NCBI RefSeq assembly: GCF_024707545.1
Contig: NZ_CP062229.1
Span: forward strand, 1,538,501-1,602,500
DNA: 64,000 nt
From: Mesorhizobium onobrychidis
GTDB lineage: Bacteria; Pseudomonadota; Alphaproteobacteria; Rhizobiales; Rhizobiaceae
Reading direction: 5' to 3'
Shown: positions 1-9,475 of the stretch, one piece after another
How positions within the stretch are numbered: the first letter of the stretch is position 1
Layout of the letters: each line of letters begins with the position of its first letter
Notes under the pieces: generated by a model
The model's input: only the letters and a program-made list of their open reading frames with translations
Databases searched by the model: none
What the model was told of the DNA's origin: nothing
Made by a program: the position numbers and the translations under genes

Positions 1-192
1 TATGGCGCGCCGACGCGGCCGGTGCTTGCCGGAACGGTGGCGGGCCTGCTCGCCGGTGGACTGGCGGCAACTTTCTATGCCGCACACTGCTTCGACGACT
101 CGCCGCTTTTCGTCGCCGCCTGGTACACGATCGCGATTGCCATCCTCGCCGCGCTCGGCGCGCTCGGCGGGCGGCTTTTCGTGCGCTGGTAA
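1..192 (+). CDS. NrsF-type (DUF1109) anti-sigma factor, C-terminal part
   Basis: The reading frame is open from base 1 and ends at a TAA at 190-192, giving 63 residues of a protein cut by the window edge. The visible part has a Gly/Ala-rich membrane segment, the sequence HCFDDSPLFVAAWY, a second membrane segment and a terminal RLFVRW. This matches the conserved C-terminus of NrsF/DUF1109, polytopic inner-membrane proteins that sequester SigF-type ECF sigma factors. The expected partner sigma gene would lie upstream, outside the window. The family call rests on this short tail alone. Confidence 0.75.
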   Translation, partial: YGAPTRPVLAGTVAGLLAGGLAATFYAAHCFDDSPLFVAAWYTIAIAILAALGALGGRLFVRW

Positions 193-309
193 CGACGGCC
201 CGCGATCTGAGACCATGATGCTCTAAGGTCAAAACTCATTCATTCTGCACGACCTAGTTCGACCCGAAGGCGACCTTCGCGACGTCGGGCCGGAAGGTCT
301 GCACAGGGA

Positions 310-2220
310 TCAACTCGCCTCCAATCTGAAAACGTTTGTCGCCTCGTGCCGACCGCGCAATACATGCTGGCCGACGGGTTGCGCCGCGCATCCGGGTCCA
401 GGAGATCGCAGCACGACGTCGCTGACCAGAATGACCGCTTCGTCTTCGTCGGTCATGCACTCTTTGGCGACATCCTCGATGCGTTGCGCCGTGTTCACGA
501 CATCTCCGACCAGCGTATAGTTGATGCGCCCCGGGGCCCCGATATTTCCCACCATCGCCGGGCCAGCATGGATGCCTATTCGGATTCGCACGGGCGGCAG
601 GCCAAGCCCGCGTCGACGCCGATTGTCGCCAACTATCGCCGCCGCGATCGCGATCGCTGCACGACAGGCCCGGGCGGAATGATCGAGCTGGATTTCTGGC
701 GCCCCCCAAAATGCCATCAGCGAGTCGCCAATGTACTTGTCGATAGTGCCACCTTCCGCCTCCACGCAGGCGGCAAGCTGCTGGAAATGGTCATTGAGGA
801 ACGTCGCCGCATCGGACGCCGATAGCCGTTCGGCAAAGCTCGTGAAGTCGACAATGTCGGTGAACAGCACCGTGACTTCCCGCTCTACAAGTGCTGACGC
901 CTGTTCGCCCTGCGCCATCAGCTGCTTGACTAGGCGTCGCGGCACATAGGTCTCGAACCAGTGCAAGGTCGCGATGAGCGCGTTGTAGGCTCGGATCGCC
1001 TCGTCCAGTTCGCGAAGATGACTGCCAGCGAGCGGGCGGGCAGAAGTGAGATCGAGCGTACGAATTGCAGACGTTGCGCGTGCCAGACGCAATATCGGCT
1101 TTCCAATCGCATAGCCGACCAGCCAGGCGCCAGCGACCGCCACAAGGACCGCCCCGAGCCCTAGCCAGGCCGCGTGTTCAAGTCTGCGGACTTCGCTGCC
1201 AATCTCGTCGAGCGGCAGGTAGCGGCCTACCACCCAAGGCTGGTCGCTGTATCCTGTGATGTCGCGGTAAATGAAGACATAGGGCGCGCGATCAACGGTC
1301 ACGACGTGGCTTTTCGAAGAACCTACGAAGGCGGCTGCGCCCAAATCGGGATTTGGACTCCAGATCGAGGCCAACACCGGATCCCCGATCTCGGTCACTT
1401 CCGGAAGGAGTTTATCGCGCTTGAACAGCTGAGGATTGTGCGCAAGTGCTGCATGAGCGAGGACGTGGTTGCGGCCGAGAAGAATGAACGCGCCGACGTC
1501 TGATCCGGCGGGCGATTCGGCGAGAAAACGTGACAGCTCCGAAACCGTAACCGCGGTTAATAAAATCCCGAGAAAGGAACCCTCATGCCACAGAGGGGTA
1601 CGAACGTTGACGAGAGGCTGGTTCAACCGTTCACTCCACAGAAGCTCTTCCCAGACAGGGTGACCTGCGCGTCGCGCCATCTCGAACGCTTCGTCCAGGC
1701 CGGGCACGGTTTGCATGTCGATCTTTCGCAAAACTACATCGTCGCCATGGCGTTCGGCGCGCAATTGCTTCAAATCGGTGCGAATGACGGCTAGCGCGGC
1801 GACCTGTGGAATACCTGCGAGTGCCGCCCGAAGTTGGCCCAATGAGGCAGCTTCATCTTGCGGGTCGAGATCGCCATCGCGGAAAAGCCTGGCCAGGAAT
1901 TCGGACTGGTCGCGGGCTGGATCGAGGTGCAATCGAGTCCGTTCCACAATCGTGTCGATAATTCGCTCACTGCGGTCGCGGACGAGAGCGATAGTGTTCT
2001 GGCGGCCGCTTTCCAATGCGAGGATGAGCGCGGCTGCGGTCACTGCGATGATGACACCAAACGTGAAAGCCAGCGCAGCGCGTATCGAGACGCGGCGCGG
2101 ATGCAACGACGATGCTTCCTCACCGCTATTCGATCGAGCCTTTGCGACGCCTGCCGATCTCGTCCCGGGAAACAACTTCCCGGCCAGAACCATTCGCAAT
2201 TTCGGACCGACAATGGACAT
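310..2220 (-). CDS. membrane class III adenylate/guanylate cyclase with extracytoplasmic sensor and HAMP
   Basis: This 636-residue protein has one membrane helix near 46-69, a periplasmic sensor of about 280 residues, a second helix near 347-370, a HAMP linker and a C-terminal class III cyclase domain from about 440. The catalytic domain shows the first metal-binding Asp in TVLFTDIVDF, the second in DKYIGDSLMAF, and the Asn/Arg pair in VVNTAQRIED. The purine-selecting pair reads Lys (DKYIGD) and Thr (YTLVGD), a combination compatible with adenylate cyclase. The start is uncertain. A GTG 54 bases upstream has GGGAGG only two bases before it, so I prefer the ATG at 2220. It points away from the haem-sensor operon and has the same modest GC. 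The signal it senses is unknown. Confidence 0.85.
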   Translation of the reverse strand: MSIVGPKLRMVLAGKLFPGTRSAGVAKARSNSGEEASSLHPRRVSIRAALAFTFGVIIAVTAAALILALESGRQNTIALVRDRSERIIDTIVERTRLHLDPARDQSEFLARLFRDGDLDPQDEAASLGQLRAALAGIPQVAALAVIRTDLKQLRAERHGDDVVLRKIDMQTVPGLDEAFEMARRAGHPVWEELLWSERLNQPLVNVRTPLWHEGSFLGILLTAVTVSELSRFLAESPAGSDVGAFILLGRNHVLAHAALAHNPQLFKRDKLLPEVTEIGDPVLASIWSPNPDLGAAAFVGSSKSHVVTVDRAPYVFIYRDITGYSDQPWVVGRYLPLDEIGSEVRRLEHAAWLGLGAVLVAVAGAWLVGYAIGKPILRLARATSAIRTLDLTSARPLAGSHLRELDEAIRAYNALIATLHWFETYVPRRLVKQLMAQGEQASALVEREVTVLFTDIVDFTSFAERLSASDAATFLNDHFQQLAACVEAEGGTIDKYIGDSLMAFWGAPEIQLDHSARACRAAIAIAAAIVGDNRRRRGLGLPPVRIRIGIHAGPAMVGNIGAPGRINYTLVGDVVNTAQRIEDVAKECMTDEDEAVILVSDVVLRSPGPGCAAQPVGQHVLRGRHEATNVFRLEAS

Positions 2221-2335
2221 CTGACGATCAGCGAGCCGCGAGCAAGAGAAAGGGCGGGCTGTAGTCCGGGACACAACCTCCCGTTAGGTCGCTCGCTTGA
2301 TGGGTTGAAGCGCTCAGCTTCAATTCTCAGTAGTG

Positions 2336-2854
2336 TCAGTAGTGGAGGTGCAGCATGATCGGCGCCTGCTCTTCCTTCGGGACGACCACGAACAAATTGT
2401 CATATGCACTTCGTTCGATCTTTACTTCCTCAGGATATCCGAGCGCCTTGAGAATCTCTGGAATGGTACTCCAATGCCCAACGACAAGCACTCTGTCTCT
2501 GCCGTTCTCTGAGCGAAGTAGACGGACCAAGCCGTCGCTGTCCTCATACGAATGAACACGAATTTCGAGTCCACGGGTTTTCGCGAGTGGCTCTGCCGTC
2601 TCAACGGTACGCGTGGCTTGCGTGGCATAGATAGCGGTAACGCCGGCGTCTTTTAGTCGCTCAGCCAGCATCTTTGCCCTTTGTCGTCCGGACTCCGACA
2701 GCGGGGTTTCGTCGAGAATCTCATCCAGGTTCAGTGTCGATGGCGGATCACTGTGCCGAACGACATAAATCACCTCCTGCGCACTGACTGGATGGGGCAA
2801 TACGAGGAAGCCGGCAGCTAACCCGACCAGAAATCGGATGGCCCTAGCTCCCAT
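2336..2854 (-). CDS. secreted histidine phosphatase superfamily protein
   Basis: This 172-residue protein has an N-terminal signal peptide (MGARAIRFLVGLAAGF followed by a likely cut after PVSA). The histidine-phosphatase signature follows at once: VVRHSD holds the Arg-His pair in which His is the phospho-acceptor, and LSESGRQRAKMLAERL is the next conserved block. A second His lies in VVGHWST. Secreted members hydrolyse phosphomonoesters and the substrate here is unknown. The ATG at 2854 is chosen over an upstream in-frame start at 2929 because AGGGAG stands nine bases before it and the signal peptide then begins correctly. Its 3' end faces the cyclase on the same strand, about 115 bases away, so the two could be co-transcribed. 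Confidence 0.85.
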   Translation of the reverse strand: MGARAIRFLVGLAAGFLVLPHPVSAQEVIYVVRHSDPPSTLNLDEILDETPLSESGRQRAKMLAERLKDAGVTAIYATQATRTVETAEPLAKTRGLEIRVHSYEDSDGLVRLLRSENGRDRVLVVGHWSTIPEILKALGYPEEVKIERSAYDNLFVVVPKEEQAPIMLHLHY

Positions 2855-2934
2855 GACCGTTGCTCCCTGCGTCCGGCTCTCCCAGACGACCCCCAATGGT
2901 AACATGCAAGGCACGTTGCAGATAGCCATTGGTT

Positions 2935-3111
2935 CCGCACGAGGAGGCGACCGGAGTGTTCGGCGATGTCGCGCTCTCCGGTGCTGTCCGCGATCGCGCG
3001 GTGATCGTTCAGAGGAAAACGGGGCGCCCGGTGCAGTTCGAGATCACGGAGCAGACCCGCGCCGCCGTCAACGCTTGGATAGCGGCCTTAGCGAAAGGGA
3101 CTTGCGCATGG
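2935..3111 (+). pseudogene. tyrosine recombinase (phage integrase) internal fragment
   Basis: A short open stretch encodes RDRAVIVQRKTGRPVQFEI and then TEQTRAAVNAWIAALAKGT. This is the characteristic block of XerD-like tyrosine recombinases around the beta-sheet and Lys region between catalytic boxes I and II. Nothing upstream or downstream supplies the HxxR or Tyr motifs, and the frame runs on into the neighbouring sensor gene region. It is a decayed piece of a mobile element at the edge of the signalling cluster. Confidence 0.7.
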
Positions 3112-3175
3112 GCGTTTGTCGCTACGCTATCGGCCTGCGTCGTGCTATACTTTTTCTTTGGCTTCTTTCGACGGG

Positions 3176-3943
3176 ATGGAGATGTTCGCCCTGTCAACCT
3201 TGACGCGGAGAAGCATTGGCGTTGCTCTTGTCGGTTGCGCGTTCCTCGCGCCGGCTGCCATGGGAGCGGGAGATACTGAAGATGTCGCGATGGGAATCCG
3301 CCTTGCGGAATTGCTTCGCGCTGGGCGAAGCGTTGTCTCCAACTATCAGACACTAATCAACGATCCCGCACTTGGCGACAAGCACCTCGACAGCGAGCGG
3401 TTTGCGAGCGAGGCCATCGCCGTTTACTCAAAAAACACCGGCCAGGACCCGTTTTCCGGCGAATTGACCAATCGCGACCGGCGTCTGCTTGAGGCCCAGA
3501 TTGGGGCTATGCGGGAGGTGGTGGACGAGCAGCAAGATGACATCAACCGCGCTGGGATCGGGTTCAAGGGCTTCGTGCCGGCCGTTTTCGCGCGTCTGTT
3601 GAATGAGAAATTCGCCGCCAAGGTTGGCAACGAAGCTCTGGTGCGCGTGACTGCGCCCGAGCAACTCGTGCGCAACCGCAAATCTCTTCCGGACGCTTGG
3701 GAAGCCAGCATCATCGTAAGCGTCTTTTCAGATCCGAAGAGAGCAAAAGGCGAAGCCTACACGGATGTGTCCGAGGTGGAGGGACGCCCGGCATTTCGAA
3801 TGCTCCTGCCCGAATACTATACGGAGTCGTGCCTTTCCTGCCACGGCGAGCCGAAGGGCGAGATCGACATAACTGGATATCCCAAGGAGGGCGGAAAGGC
3901 CGGCGATCTGGGGGGCGCAATCAGCATCGTCTTGTTCAAATGA
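3176..3943 (+). CDS. DUF3365 (Tll0287-like) c-type haem sensor protein
   Basis: This 255-residue exported protein has a hydrophobic signal segment near residues 7-27 (after TLTRRS), a helical body, and a CxxCH haem-attachment motif (CLSCH) at about 219-223. The final segment ends SIVLFK. This is the DUF3365/Tll0287-like layout, a PAS-like periplasmic domain that binds covalent haem. Such domains are thought to sense redox state or ligands, and direct electron transfer is also possible. The stop overlaps the ATG of the following histidine kinase (ATGA at 3940-3943), which implies translational coupling and suggests it is the kinase's sensory partner. ATG at 3182 is an alternative start. The ligand is not known. 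Confidence 0.85.
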   Translation: MEMFALSTLTRRSIGVALVGCAFLAPAAMGAGDTEDVAMGIRLAELLRAGRSVVSNYQTLINDPALGDKHLDSERFASEAIAVYSKNTGQDPFSGELTNRDRRLLEAQIGAMREVVDEQQDDINRAGIGFKGFVPAVFARLLNEKFAAKVGNEALVRVTAPEQLVRNRKSLPDAWEASIIVSVFSDPKRAKGEAYTDVSEVEGRPAFRMLLPEYYTESCLSCHGEPKGEIDITGYPKEGGKAGDLGGAISIVLFK

Positions 3944-6672
3944 GCGTCCTGGAACAGACACCCCACGAGGTGGAAGCCATACCTGCGCCGTCGAAATCCC
4001 TGGGACGTCGCCTTGCCAGTCTGCCGATCGCGGCCCGCGTAGCTGCACTGACAGCGGCCGGCCTCATTAGTCTCATCGTATCTTCCATCCTTCTCACGCA
4101 GGCGCTTTATCGCAGTGCCGACCGCACCGCAGACACTAAGGCATTGTTCGATCTCGCGGCGACTGCGGCTGCGGCGCACGTGACCTTTGGCGAATTGCGA
4201 TACTGGCTCACCGATTTGTCGGTCAGCTTGCTAATGAACTCCCAGCGGAATGCCGAGCAGGCGCGTGAGCGACTGCTGGACCAACTGGACGGCCTTTCGA
4301 AATCATCCCCCGATGCAGTGAGGGAAATCCGTGTCGAGATCGATGACTACGTCAAAAGGGCACTAGAGGCGGCGGACAGCTATACTCAGGATAACCGCAT
4401 CATTGGAAACGCTCTCCTGGCCGAGGCGCGAACCCACAGCACGAATGTCGATGCCGCCCTTAACAAACTTGTCGAGCAAGTGAGCGCCGAGGCAGAAGCT
4501 GCTCGCAACGAGGCTGTAAGGCTAGCCCAGAAAACCGCGACTACCGCTGCCATTCTGGTGGTCATCGTGCTGTTGATTGGGTCGCTTCTTACAATCCTTG
4601 TTCTTCGCTCGATCATTGGCCCGTTACGGCGGCTGAACCGGGTCATCGGCGAACTGACGCAAGGACGCTACGATATTGAAATACCGATTGAGGGAGGCGA
4701 CGAACTCGGCGCAATGTCGCGGACGCTTCGACTTTTTCGCGCGGGCGCGATTGAAAAGAAACGACTGGAAGACGAGGCGGAGCAGCAAAGACGGACGATC
4801 GCAGCGGCGCTTGAGGCAATTTCTGACGGATTTGTCCTATTCGATCCGCAGGACAGGGTCATCCTGGCCAACAGCAAATTTTGCGAATTCTTCCCTGACC
4901 ATGCGCGAGCTTCTCTTCCTGGGCAAAGCTTCCAAGAAATCTTGGAGCAACGCCTGGCGGGCGGGCAAGTCGACCTTGCGGGCGCGTCGCCGGAGGAGTG
5001 GATTGCCCAGCGGTTACACATCCACAAGGACCCGGCGGGCTTCGTCGGTGAGGATCGCTTCAGCGACAGATGGGTTCGCGTAAGCAGGCGAAAGACGCCT
5101 GACGGCGGCGCGGTCGCCGTTTACACCGACATCACGGAATTGAAACAGAGACAAGACGAACTCGAGCGCGCCAAGAGCCGTGCTGAATCGACGAATGAAG
5201 CCAAGAGCCGCTTCGTCGCATCCGTCAGCCACGAACTGCGTACGCCGCTGAACGCGATTATTGGTTACAGCGAGATGCTGATCGAAGATGCGAGCGACCA
5301 GCACATGGTGGAATTCGTTCCGGAACTGGAGAAGATCGCCGCGGCTGGTCGCCATCTCCTGGCGCTCATCAACGACATCCTCGACTTGTCGAAGATCGAG
5401 GCGAACAAGATGGAAATTTTCTTGGAAACGTTCGACGTCGCCGATTTGATGCGCGACGTCCAGGCCACAGTCGCGCCTCTGATGGCGAAAAACCGAAACG
5501 GTTTCGTACTGGACCTCGAGGACGACCTCGGGAAAATGCATTCGGACCAGACGAAGTTGCGTCAGAACCTGTTTAACCTGCTCAGCAACGCCGCCAAGTT
5601 TACCGAAGGGGGTCGAGTAACACTCGCGGTGCGTCGCGACAGGCGACCAAACGGCGATTGGCTGATATTCAAAGTGTCCGACACCGGGATCGGGATGACG
5701 TCGGAGCAGCAGGAACGGCTCTTCGACGCTTTTACGCAGGCGGACGCATCCACCACTCGCAACTATGGCGGAACGGGGCTTGGCCTCAGCATAACCCGGA
5801 GTTTTAGCCGAATGATCGGAGGCGTTGTAAAGGTCGAGAGCGAACTCGGAAAAGGCTCGACCTTCACAATGGAGATTCCAGCCGAGTTCAAAAAAGAATC
5901 TAGCGAGCAACACCCCTCCGAAGCTGTGCCGTTGCCGCCACGAGACAAGGCGGTTCTGATCATAGATGATGAACCAGCCGCCCGAACCGTCATCGCCAGC
6001 GCCTTGGCGGAGGCGGGACTGGCATCGTTCGAAGCAGCAAGCGGCGAGGAAGGAATAGCCGCTGCTCGAGCGAATCGCCCCGCGGCGATCATTCTCGACA
6101 TCATCATGCCGCATCAGGACGGCTGGTCAGTGCTGCGATCTCTGAAGAACGATAGGGAGCTTTGCGAGATTCCTGTGATCCTTGCGACGATACTTGCAGA
6201 TCGCGAACTCGGCCTCTCACTCGGGGCGGTTGAATACCTGACGAAGCCGATCGACACCGAGAAGCTGATTCAAACAATTGAGGCTTGCGGCGGTGGCAAC
6301 CGCGATGTGCTTGTAATTGATGACGACCAAGCCTCCCGCGATTTCCTTCGGCGTATCCTGATCAAGAAGGATTGGCGGGTTCACGAGGCAAGCGACGGCG
6401 TGCGCGGCCTTGGCCTGATGAAACGGTTGTTGCCGCGCCTGGTGGTGCTTGATCTGCTGATGCCCGAAATGGACGGGTTTCAGACATTGAGTGAGATGCA
6501 GCAGACGCCCGAACTGCAGAACATTCCGGTGGTCGTAGTTACCTCGAAAGATCTGTCGATGAACGAGCTCGAATGGCTCCGCGATAGGGCGGTTGCCGTT
6601 GTGACCAAGGGCGCGAACAGCAGGTCTCAATTGGTCAAGGCGCTCGAACGCCAGATTTCCGCGGCCGAGTAG
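3940..6672 (+). CDS. hybrid sensor histidine kinase (TM-HAMP-PAS-HisKA-HATPase-REC-REC)
   Basis: This 910-residue protein has membrane helices near 34-57 and 200-223 bounding a helical periplasmic region. A HAMP domain (to about 280), a PAS domain (about 290-400, with [20 protein letters not shown]) and HisKA with phospho-acceptor His431 in SHELRTPLN follow. The HATPase domain has N-box NLLSNAAKF and G-boxes DTGIGM and GGTGLGLSI. Two receiver domains carry predicted phospho-acceptors Asp720 and Asp838. All catalytic motifs are intact. In the second receiver the conserved Lys lies in a slightly unusual VVTKGAN context. The ATG overlaps the stop of the haem-sensor gene, so the open frame further upstream is not coding. 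It probably passes phosphate to the response regulators that follow. Confidence 0.93.
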   Translation: MSVLEQTPHEVEAIPAPSKSLGRRLASLPIAARVAALTAAGLISLIVSSILLTQALYRSADRTADTKALFDLAATAAAAHVTFGELRYWLTDLSVSLLMNSQRNAEQARERLLDQLDGLSKSSPDAVREIRVEIDDYVKRALEAADSYTQDNRIIGNALLAEARTHSTNVDAALNKLVEQVSAEAEAARNEAVRLAQKTATTAAILVVIVLLIGSLLTILVLRSIIGPLRRLNRVIGELTQGRYDIEIPIEGGDELGAMSRTLRLFRAGAIEKKRLEDEAEQQRRTIAAALEAISDGFVLFDPQDRVILANSKFCEFFPDHARASLPGQSFQEILEQRLAGGQVDLAGASPEEWIAQRLHIHKDPAGFVGEDRFSDRWVRVSRRKTPDGGAVAVYTDITELKQRQDELERAKSRAESTNEAKSRFVASVSHELRTPLNAIIGYSEMLIEDASDQHMVEFVPELEKIAAAGRHLLALINDILDLSKIEANKMEIFLETFDVADLMRDVQATVAPLMAKNRNGFVLDLEDDLGKMHSDQTKLRQNLFNLLSNAAKFTEGGRVTLAVRRDRRPNGDWLIFKVSDTGIGMTSEQQERLFDAFTQADASTTRNYGGTGLGLSITRSFSRMIGGVVKVESELGKGSTFTMEIPAEFKKESSEQHPSEAVPLPPRDKAVLIIDDEPAARTVIASALAEAGLASFEAASGEEGIAAARANRPAAIILDIIMPHQDGWSVLRSLKNDRELCEIPVILATILADRELGLSLGAVEYLTKPIDTEKLIQTIEACGGGNRDVLVIDDDQASRDFLRRILIKKDWRVHEASDGVRGLGLMKRLLPRLVVLDLLMPEMDGFQTLSEMQQTPELQNIPVVVVTSKDLSMNELEWLRDRAVAVVTKGANSRSQLVKALERQISAAE

Positions 6673-6721
6673 GTTGGCCCGGCATCTCAGTTCGTTGACC
6701 CATCGTTAGAAGAGGCCGAAG

Positions 6722-7093
6722 ATGACGAGAATCCTTCTGGTGGAAGACAACGAAATGAATCGCGACATGCTCTCGCGGCGGTTGTCGCGGCGTGGGTTCG
6801 AAGTGCTTATTGCGGAAAACGGACAATCCGGCGTGGAACTAACCATTTCGGAAAGACCGGATCTGATCCTTATGGATATGAGCCTGCCCGTGATGGACGG
6901 ATGGGAGGCGACACGGCGGATCAAGGCTGATCCGGCCACCTCGGGGATCCCTATAATCGCGCTTTCTGCGCATGCTATGACCAGCGATCGGGAATTGGCG
7001 CTTGAGGCCGGCTGCGATGACTACGACAGCAAGCCGGTGGACCTGCCGAGGCTTGTCCAGAAAATCGAACAATTGCTTGCCGCAAATCCGTGA
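6722..7093 (+). CDS. single-domain response regulator (DivK/CheY-like)
   Basis: This 123-residue protein is a receiver domain and nothing else. The acidic pocket is in LLVEDNEMN, the phospho-acceptor Asp in LILMDMSLPVMDGWEA, the switch Thr/Ser in IIALSAHAM, and the conserved Lys in DDYDSKPVDLP. There is no output domain, as in DivK and CheY, so it most likely relays phosphate or binds a target protein. It sits 49 bases after the hybrid kinase and 25 bases before the receiver-cyclase gene, in the same direction. It is the obvious intermediate between them, although that role is inferred from position. Confidence 0.92.
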   Translation: MTRILLVEDNEMNRDMLSRRLSRRGFEVLIAENGQSGVELTISERPDLILMDMSLPVMDGWEATRRIKADPATSGIPIIALSAHAMTSDRELALEAGCDDYDSKPVDLPRLVQKIEQLLAANP

Positions 7094-7118
7094 GCCGCCG
7101 AGTCGGCGGATTGGAGAC

Positions 7119-8681
7119 ATGACTGCCAACGAGTTCCAACGCCACGCAATAGCCGCCCATCTGGCGCAGACCCTTGCTGGACCAGCACGGGCAATCTCGG
7201 GATTTCAGGAACTGCTGCTAGAACAGGTGCAGAACCACAGTCTGGTGCACATCACTCCAGATCTTGAGAGGGTCGGCGCCGCTGCCCGGCAATTGAACAG
7301 CCTCATCGACAGCTTGATCCATGGCAAAGCCGACTATCCGGACCATGCAGGGCGCGAGATCGAGGCGAAACTGCGCCACGATTTGCGAACACCACTCAAC
7401 GCGATTATCGGCTACTCCGAAATGATCCTTGAAGAAGCCGAAGAATTGCACGAACACGCATTGGACGAAGATGTCAGGGTGATGCTCGCGGCTGCGGCCG
7501 AGCTGTTGGCGCATGTCGATGCAATTGCCGGCCTATCGCGCGCCAGCGACAACGAAGGGCTGTGGACGACGGATCAGGCAGAGATCGATGCAGCAGGGCT
7601 CGAAAGGGCGCTGGGCAAGACGGAGCGCGATGCATTCTCAGGACGCAACGGTAGAATACTTGTCGTCGACGACATCGGCAGTAACCGCGATCTTCTCTCG
7701 CGCCGCTTGCTGCACGACGGTCATCAGGTAGTCACTGCCGAGTCAGGCCTGTCCGCGCTGACCCGCCTTGCGGAATATGAATTCGACCTTGTTCTGTTGG
7801 ACATACTGATGCCGGACATGAACGGCATCGAGGTGCTCTCGCGATTGAAAGCTGAGCGCCGGTGGCGGCACATCCCGGTCATCATGATATCGGGGCTGAA
7901 CGAAGTCGACGCCGTGGTCCGCTGCATCGAGGCGGGAGCCGACGACTACTTGCTTAAACCGTTCAATCCGGTCCTGCTGCGCGCCCGGATCAACTCCAGT
8001 CTGGAGAAGAAGCGTTGGGGCGACCGCGAGCACCAGTATCTTCAGCGGATCGAGGCGGAAAAGCGGCGGGCCGACTCGCTTCTACATGCCGTCCTGCCCG
8101 GTCAAATCGTTGCGCGGCTGCAAGGGGGCGAGGAGATCATTGCGGACCGGTTCGAGGAAGTGACCATCCTTTTTGCCGATATTGTCGGATTCTCGCCCAT
8201 CGCAGCGAAATTGCCGGCATCCGACCTTATCAAGCGCCTCGACCGGATGTTCAGCATGTTCGACGCGCTGGCGGAGAAGCATTCCGTGGAGAAGATCAAG
8301 ACAATCGGAGACGCGTATATGGCCGCTTGTGGTCTTCCGGAGCCGGCGGCCGATCACGCCGACAGGACCGTGGCGCTGGGAAAATCCATGCTGGACTCGT
8401 TGAGGCTCTTGGCGTCGGGCAGCGATAGTTTTCGCGTCCGAATCGGCGTACACACCGGACCGGTGATCGCCGGTCTGATCGGCCGACATCGGTTCGTCTA
8501 TGATGTCTGGGGCGAAACCGTGAACATCGCAAGCCGGCTCGAGTCCCAGGGCGTAGCCGACCGCATGCAAATCTCGGAGGCAACCAGACGCGCTCTGCAC
8601 GCCTCTTGGGAGCTAGAACCGCGCTGCACTGTGGAACTGAGAGGCGTCGGCACGATGGAAACCTATCTCGTTCGACACTGA
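7119..8681 (+). CDS. HisKA-like / receiver / class III adenylate cyclase fusion
   Basis: This 520-residue soluble protein begins at an ATG preceded by GGAG. Residues about 1-150 resemble a HisKA dimerisation domain, with His87 in [18 protein letters not shown], but no ATP-binding HATPase domain follows. Instead comes a complete receiver (ILVVDD, phospho-acceptor Asp228, Lys in YLLKPFNP) at about 177-300, a linker coiled-coil (EHQYLQRIEAEKRRADSLL), and a class III cyclase from about 346. Both metal Asp residues (LFADIVGF, TIGDAYMAA), the Lys/Asp adenine-selecting pair (EKIKTIG, YDVWGE) and the Asn/Arg pair (NIASRLES) are present, so adenylate cyclase activity is expected. It cannot phosphorylate itself by the usual route. 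The upstream kinase and regulator are the likely phosphate source. Confidence 0.9.
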   Translation: MTANEFQRHAIAAHLAQTLAGPARAISGFQELLLEQVQNHSLVHITPDLERVGAAARQLNSLIDSLIHGKADYPDHAGREIEAKLRHDLRTPLNAIIGYSEMILEEAEELHEHALDEDVRVMLAAAAELLAHVDAIAGLSRASDNEGLWTTDQAEIDAAGLERALGKTERDAFSGRNGRILVVDDIGSNRDLLSRRLLHDGHQVVTAESGLSALTRLAEYEFDLVLLDILMPDMNGIEVLSRLKAERRWRHIPVIMISGLNEVDAVVRCIEAGADDYLLKPFNPVLLRARINSSLEKKRWGDREHQYLQRIEAEKRRADSLLHAVLPGQIVARLQGGEEIIADRFEEVTILFADIVGFSPIAAKLPASDLIKRLDRMFSMFDALAEKHSVEKIKTIGDAYMAACGLPEPAADHADRTVALGKSMLDSLRLLASGSDSFRVRIGVHTGPVIAGLIGRHRFVYDVWGETVNIASRLESQGVADRMQISEATRRALHASWELEPRCTVELRGVGTMETYLVRH

Positions 8682-9190
8682 TGTCTGATTCCCTCAGGAT
8701 ATTCCGCAAAGCGACGCGTAAGCGAGTAGCTTACGGCACCGGCGTTGAGAGGCTATTACTACCATAGCAATCGCGAATCGAAGAGCAGATTAACCAGCGT
8801 CCGTGTCATCATCAGCATGACTGGGTTAGGCTCGGCGGACTTGGCTACGACCACCCGTCCCATCCATATCGAATTTAGTTATGGGTTGCTGGCGAGACTG
8901 GAGGCCTATGTCGAGACGGGTATTCTATGCTTCCGCCGCATCTCCAAGCGGAAGTTCATCCATCTGTGATGGTCGAGAATAACGCCAGAGCTATCGCGAC
9001 ACAGTTCATCTCTGGGGTGCTGACCTACCGTGGCACCATACGTCCGGAACGTGTCCGAGACGCGACCTCCATAGCGATGGCCGCGTAAGTCCGATTATGG
9101 CGCTCGTTGCGCGTTCCAATGAACGAGACGTACGACAGGAAACCACCCATCTCGGCCATTGGCGGCAGCCCGCTGATTGAGTTTTGACCC
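8682..9190. other. intergenic region without a supported gene
   Basis: About 500 bases follow the cyclase operon. A hairpin (cgtaagc / gcttacg, 8717-8735) lies 36 bases after the stop but has no T-run, so a terminator is only possible. A 74-codon open frame at 8745-8969 has no recognisable domain and an unconvincing start, and I do not call it. GC is lower than in the flanking core genes. Confidence 0.4.
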
Positions 9191-9292
9191 TAAAGCGGAA
9201 TGCGTTTGGATTGAACCGGCATTCCGCTCTATCTCTTTGTTTTAGCCGCATTTGTGCGACGCCAAGTGATTCCACTTGGCTGCAAATGCTCT
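9191..9292. repeat. rhizobial palindromic intergenic repeat, family C
   Basis: An inverted pair, aagcggaatgcg and cattccgctc, is followed by a T-rich tgtttta and then a second imperfect stem (gccgcatttg / caaatgctc). The layout of stem, ttgtttta tract and second stem is the same as in the repeats at 12431-12539 and 20960-21061, but the stem sequences differ. The 180 bases between this repeat and the hbd gene show no supported gene. Confidence 0.55.
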
Positions 9293-9475
9293 ACGTGAAA
9301 CGCTCTGCCGGGCTGGTTTAAGCCAAATCCATCGGGCTTCGGCGGTCGGCGAGCAAACGGGCAAGGAGCGGCCTGATGCAGTCTTCGATCAGCGGCCAAG
9401 AAGCTGTCGACAGACCAGCCGCATGGTCTTCACTCAGCGCGACCGCGCGCGATGTCCGTGAGCTCGTATCGCCGG

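Noticed and set aside
5014..6114. 366-codon minus-strand frame opposite the hybrid kinase
   Set aside because: Antisense to intact HisKA, HATPase and receiver domains. The codon pattern follows the kinase frame.
8745..8969. 74-codon plus-strand frame after the cyclase operon
   Set aside because: No domain, poor start and composition not clearly coding.
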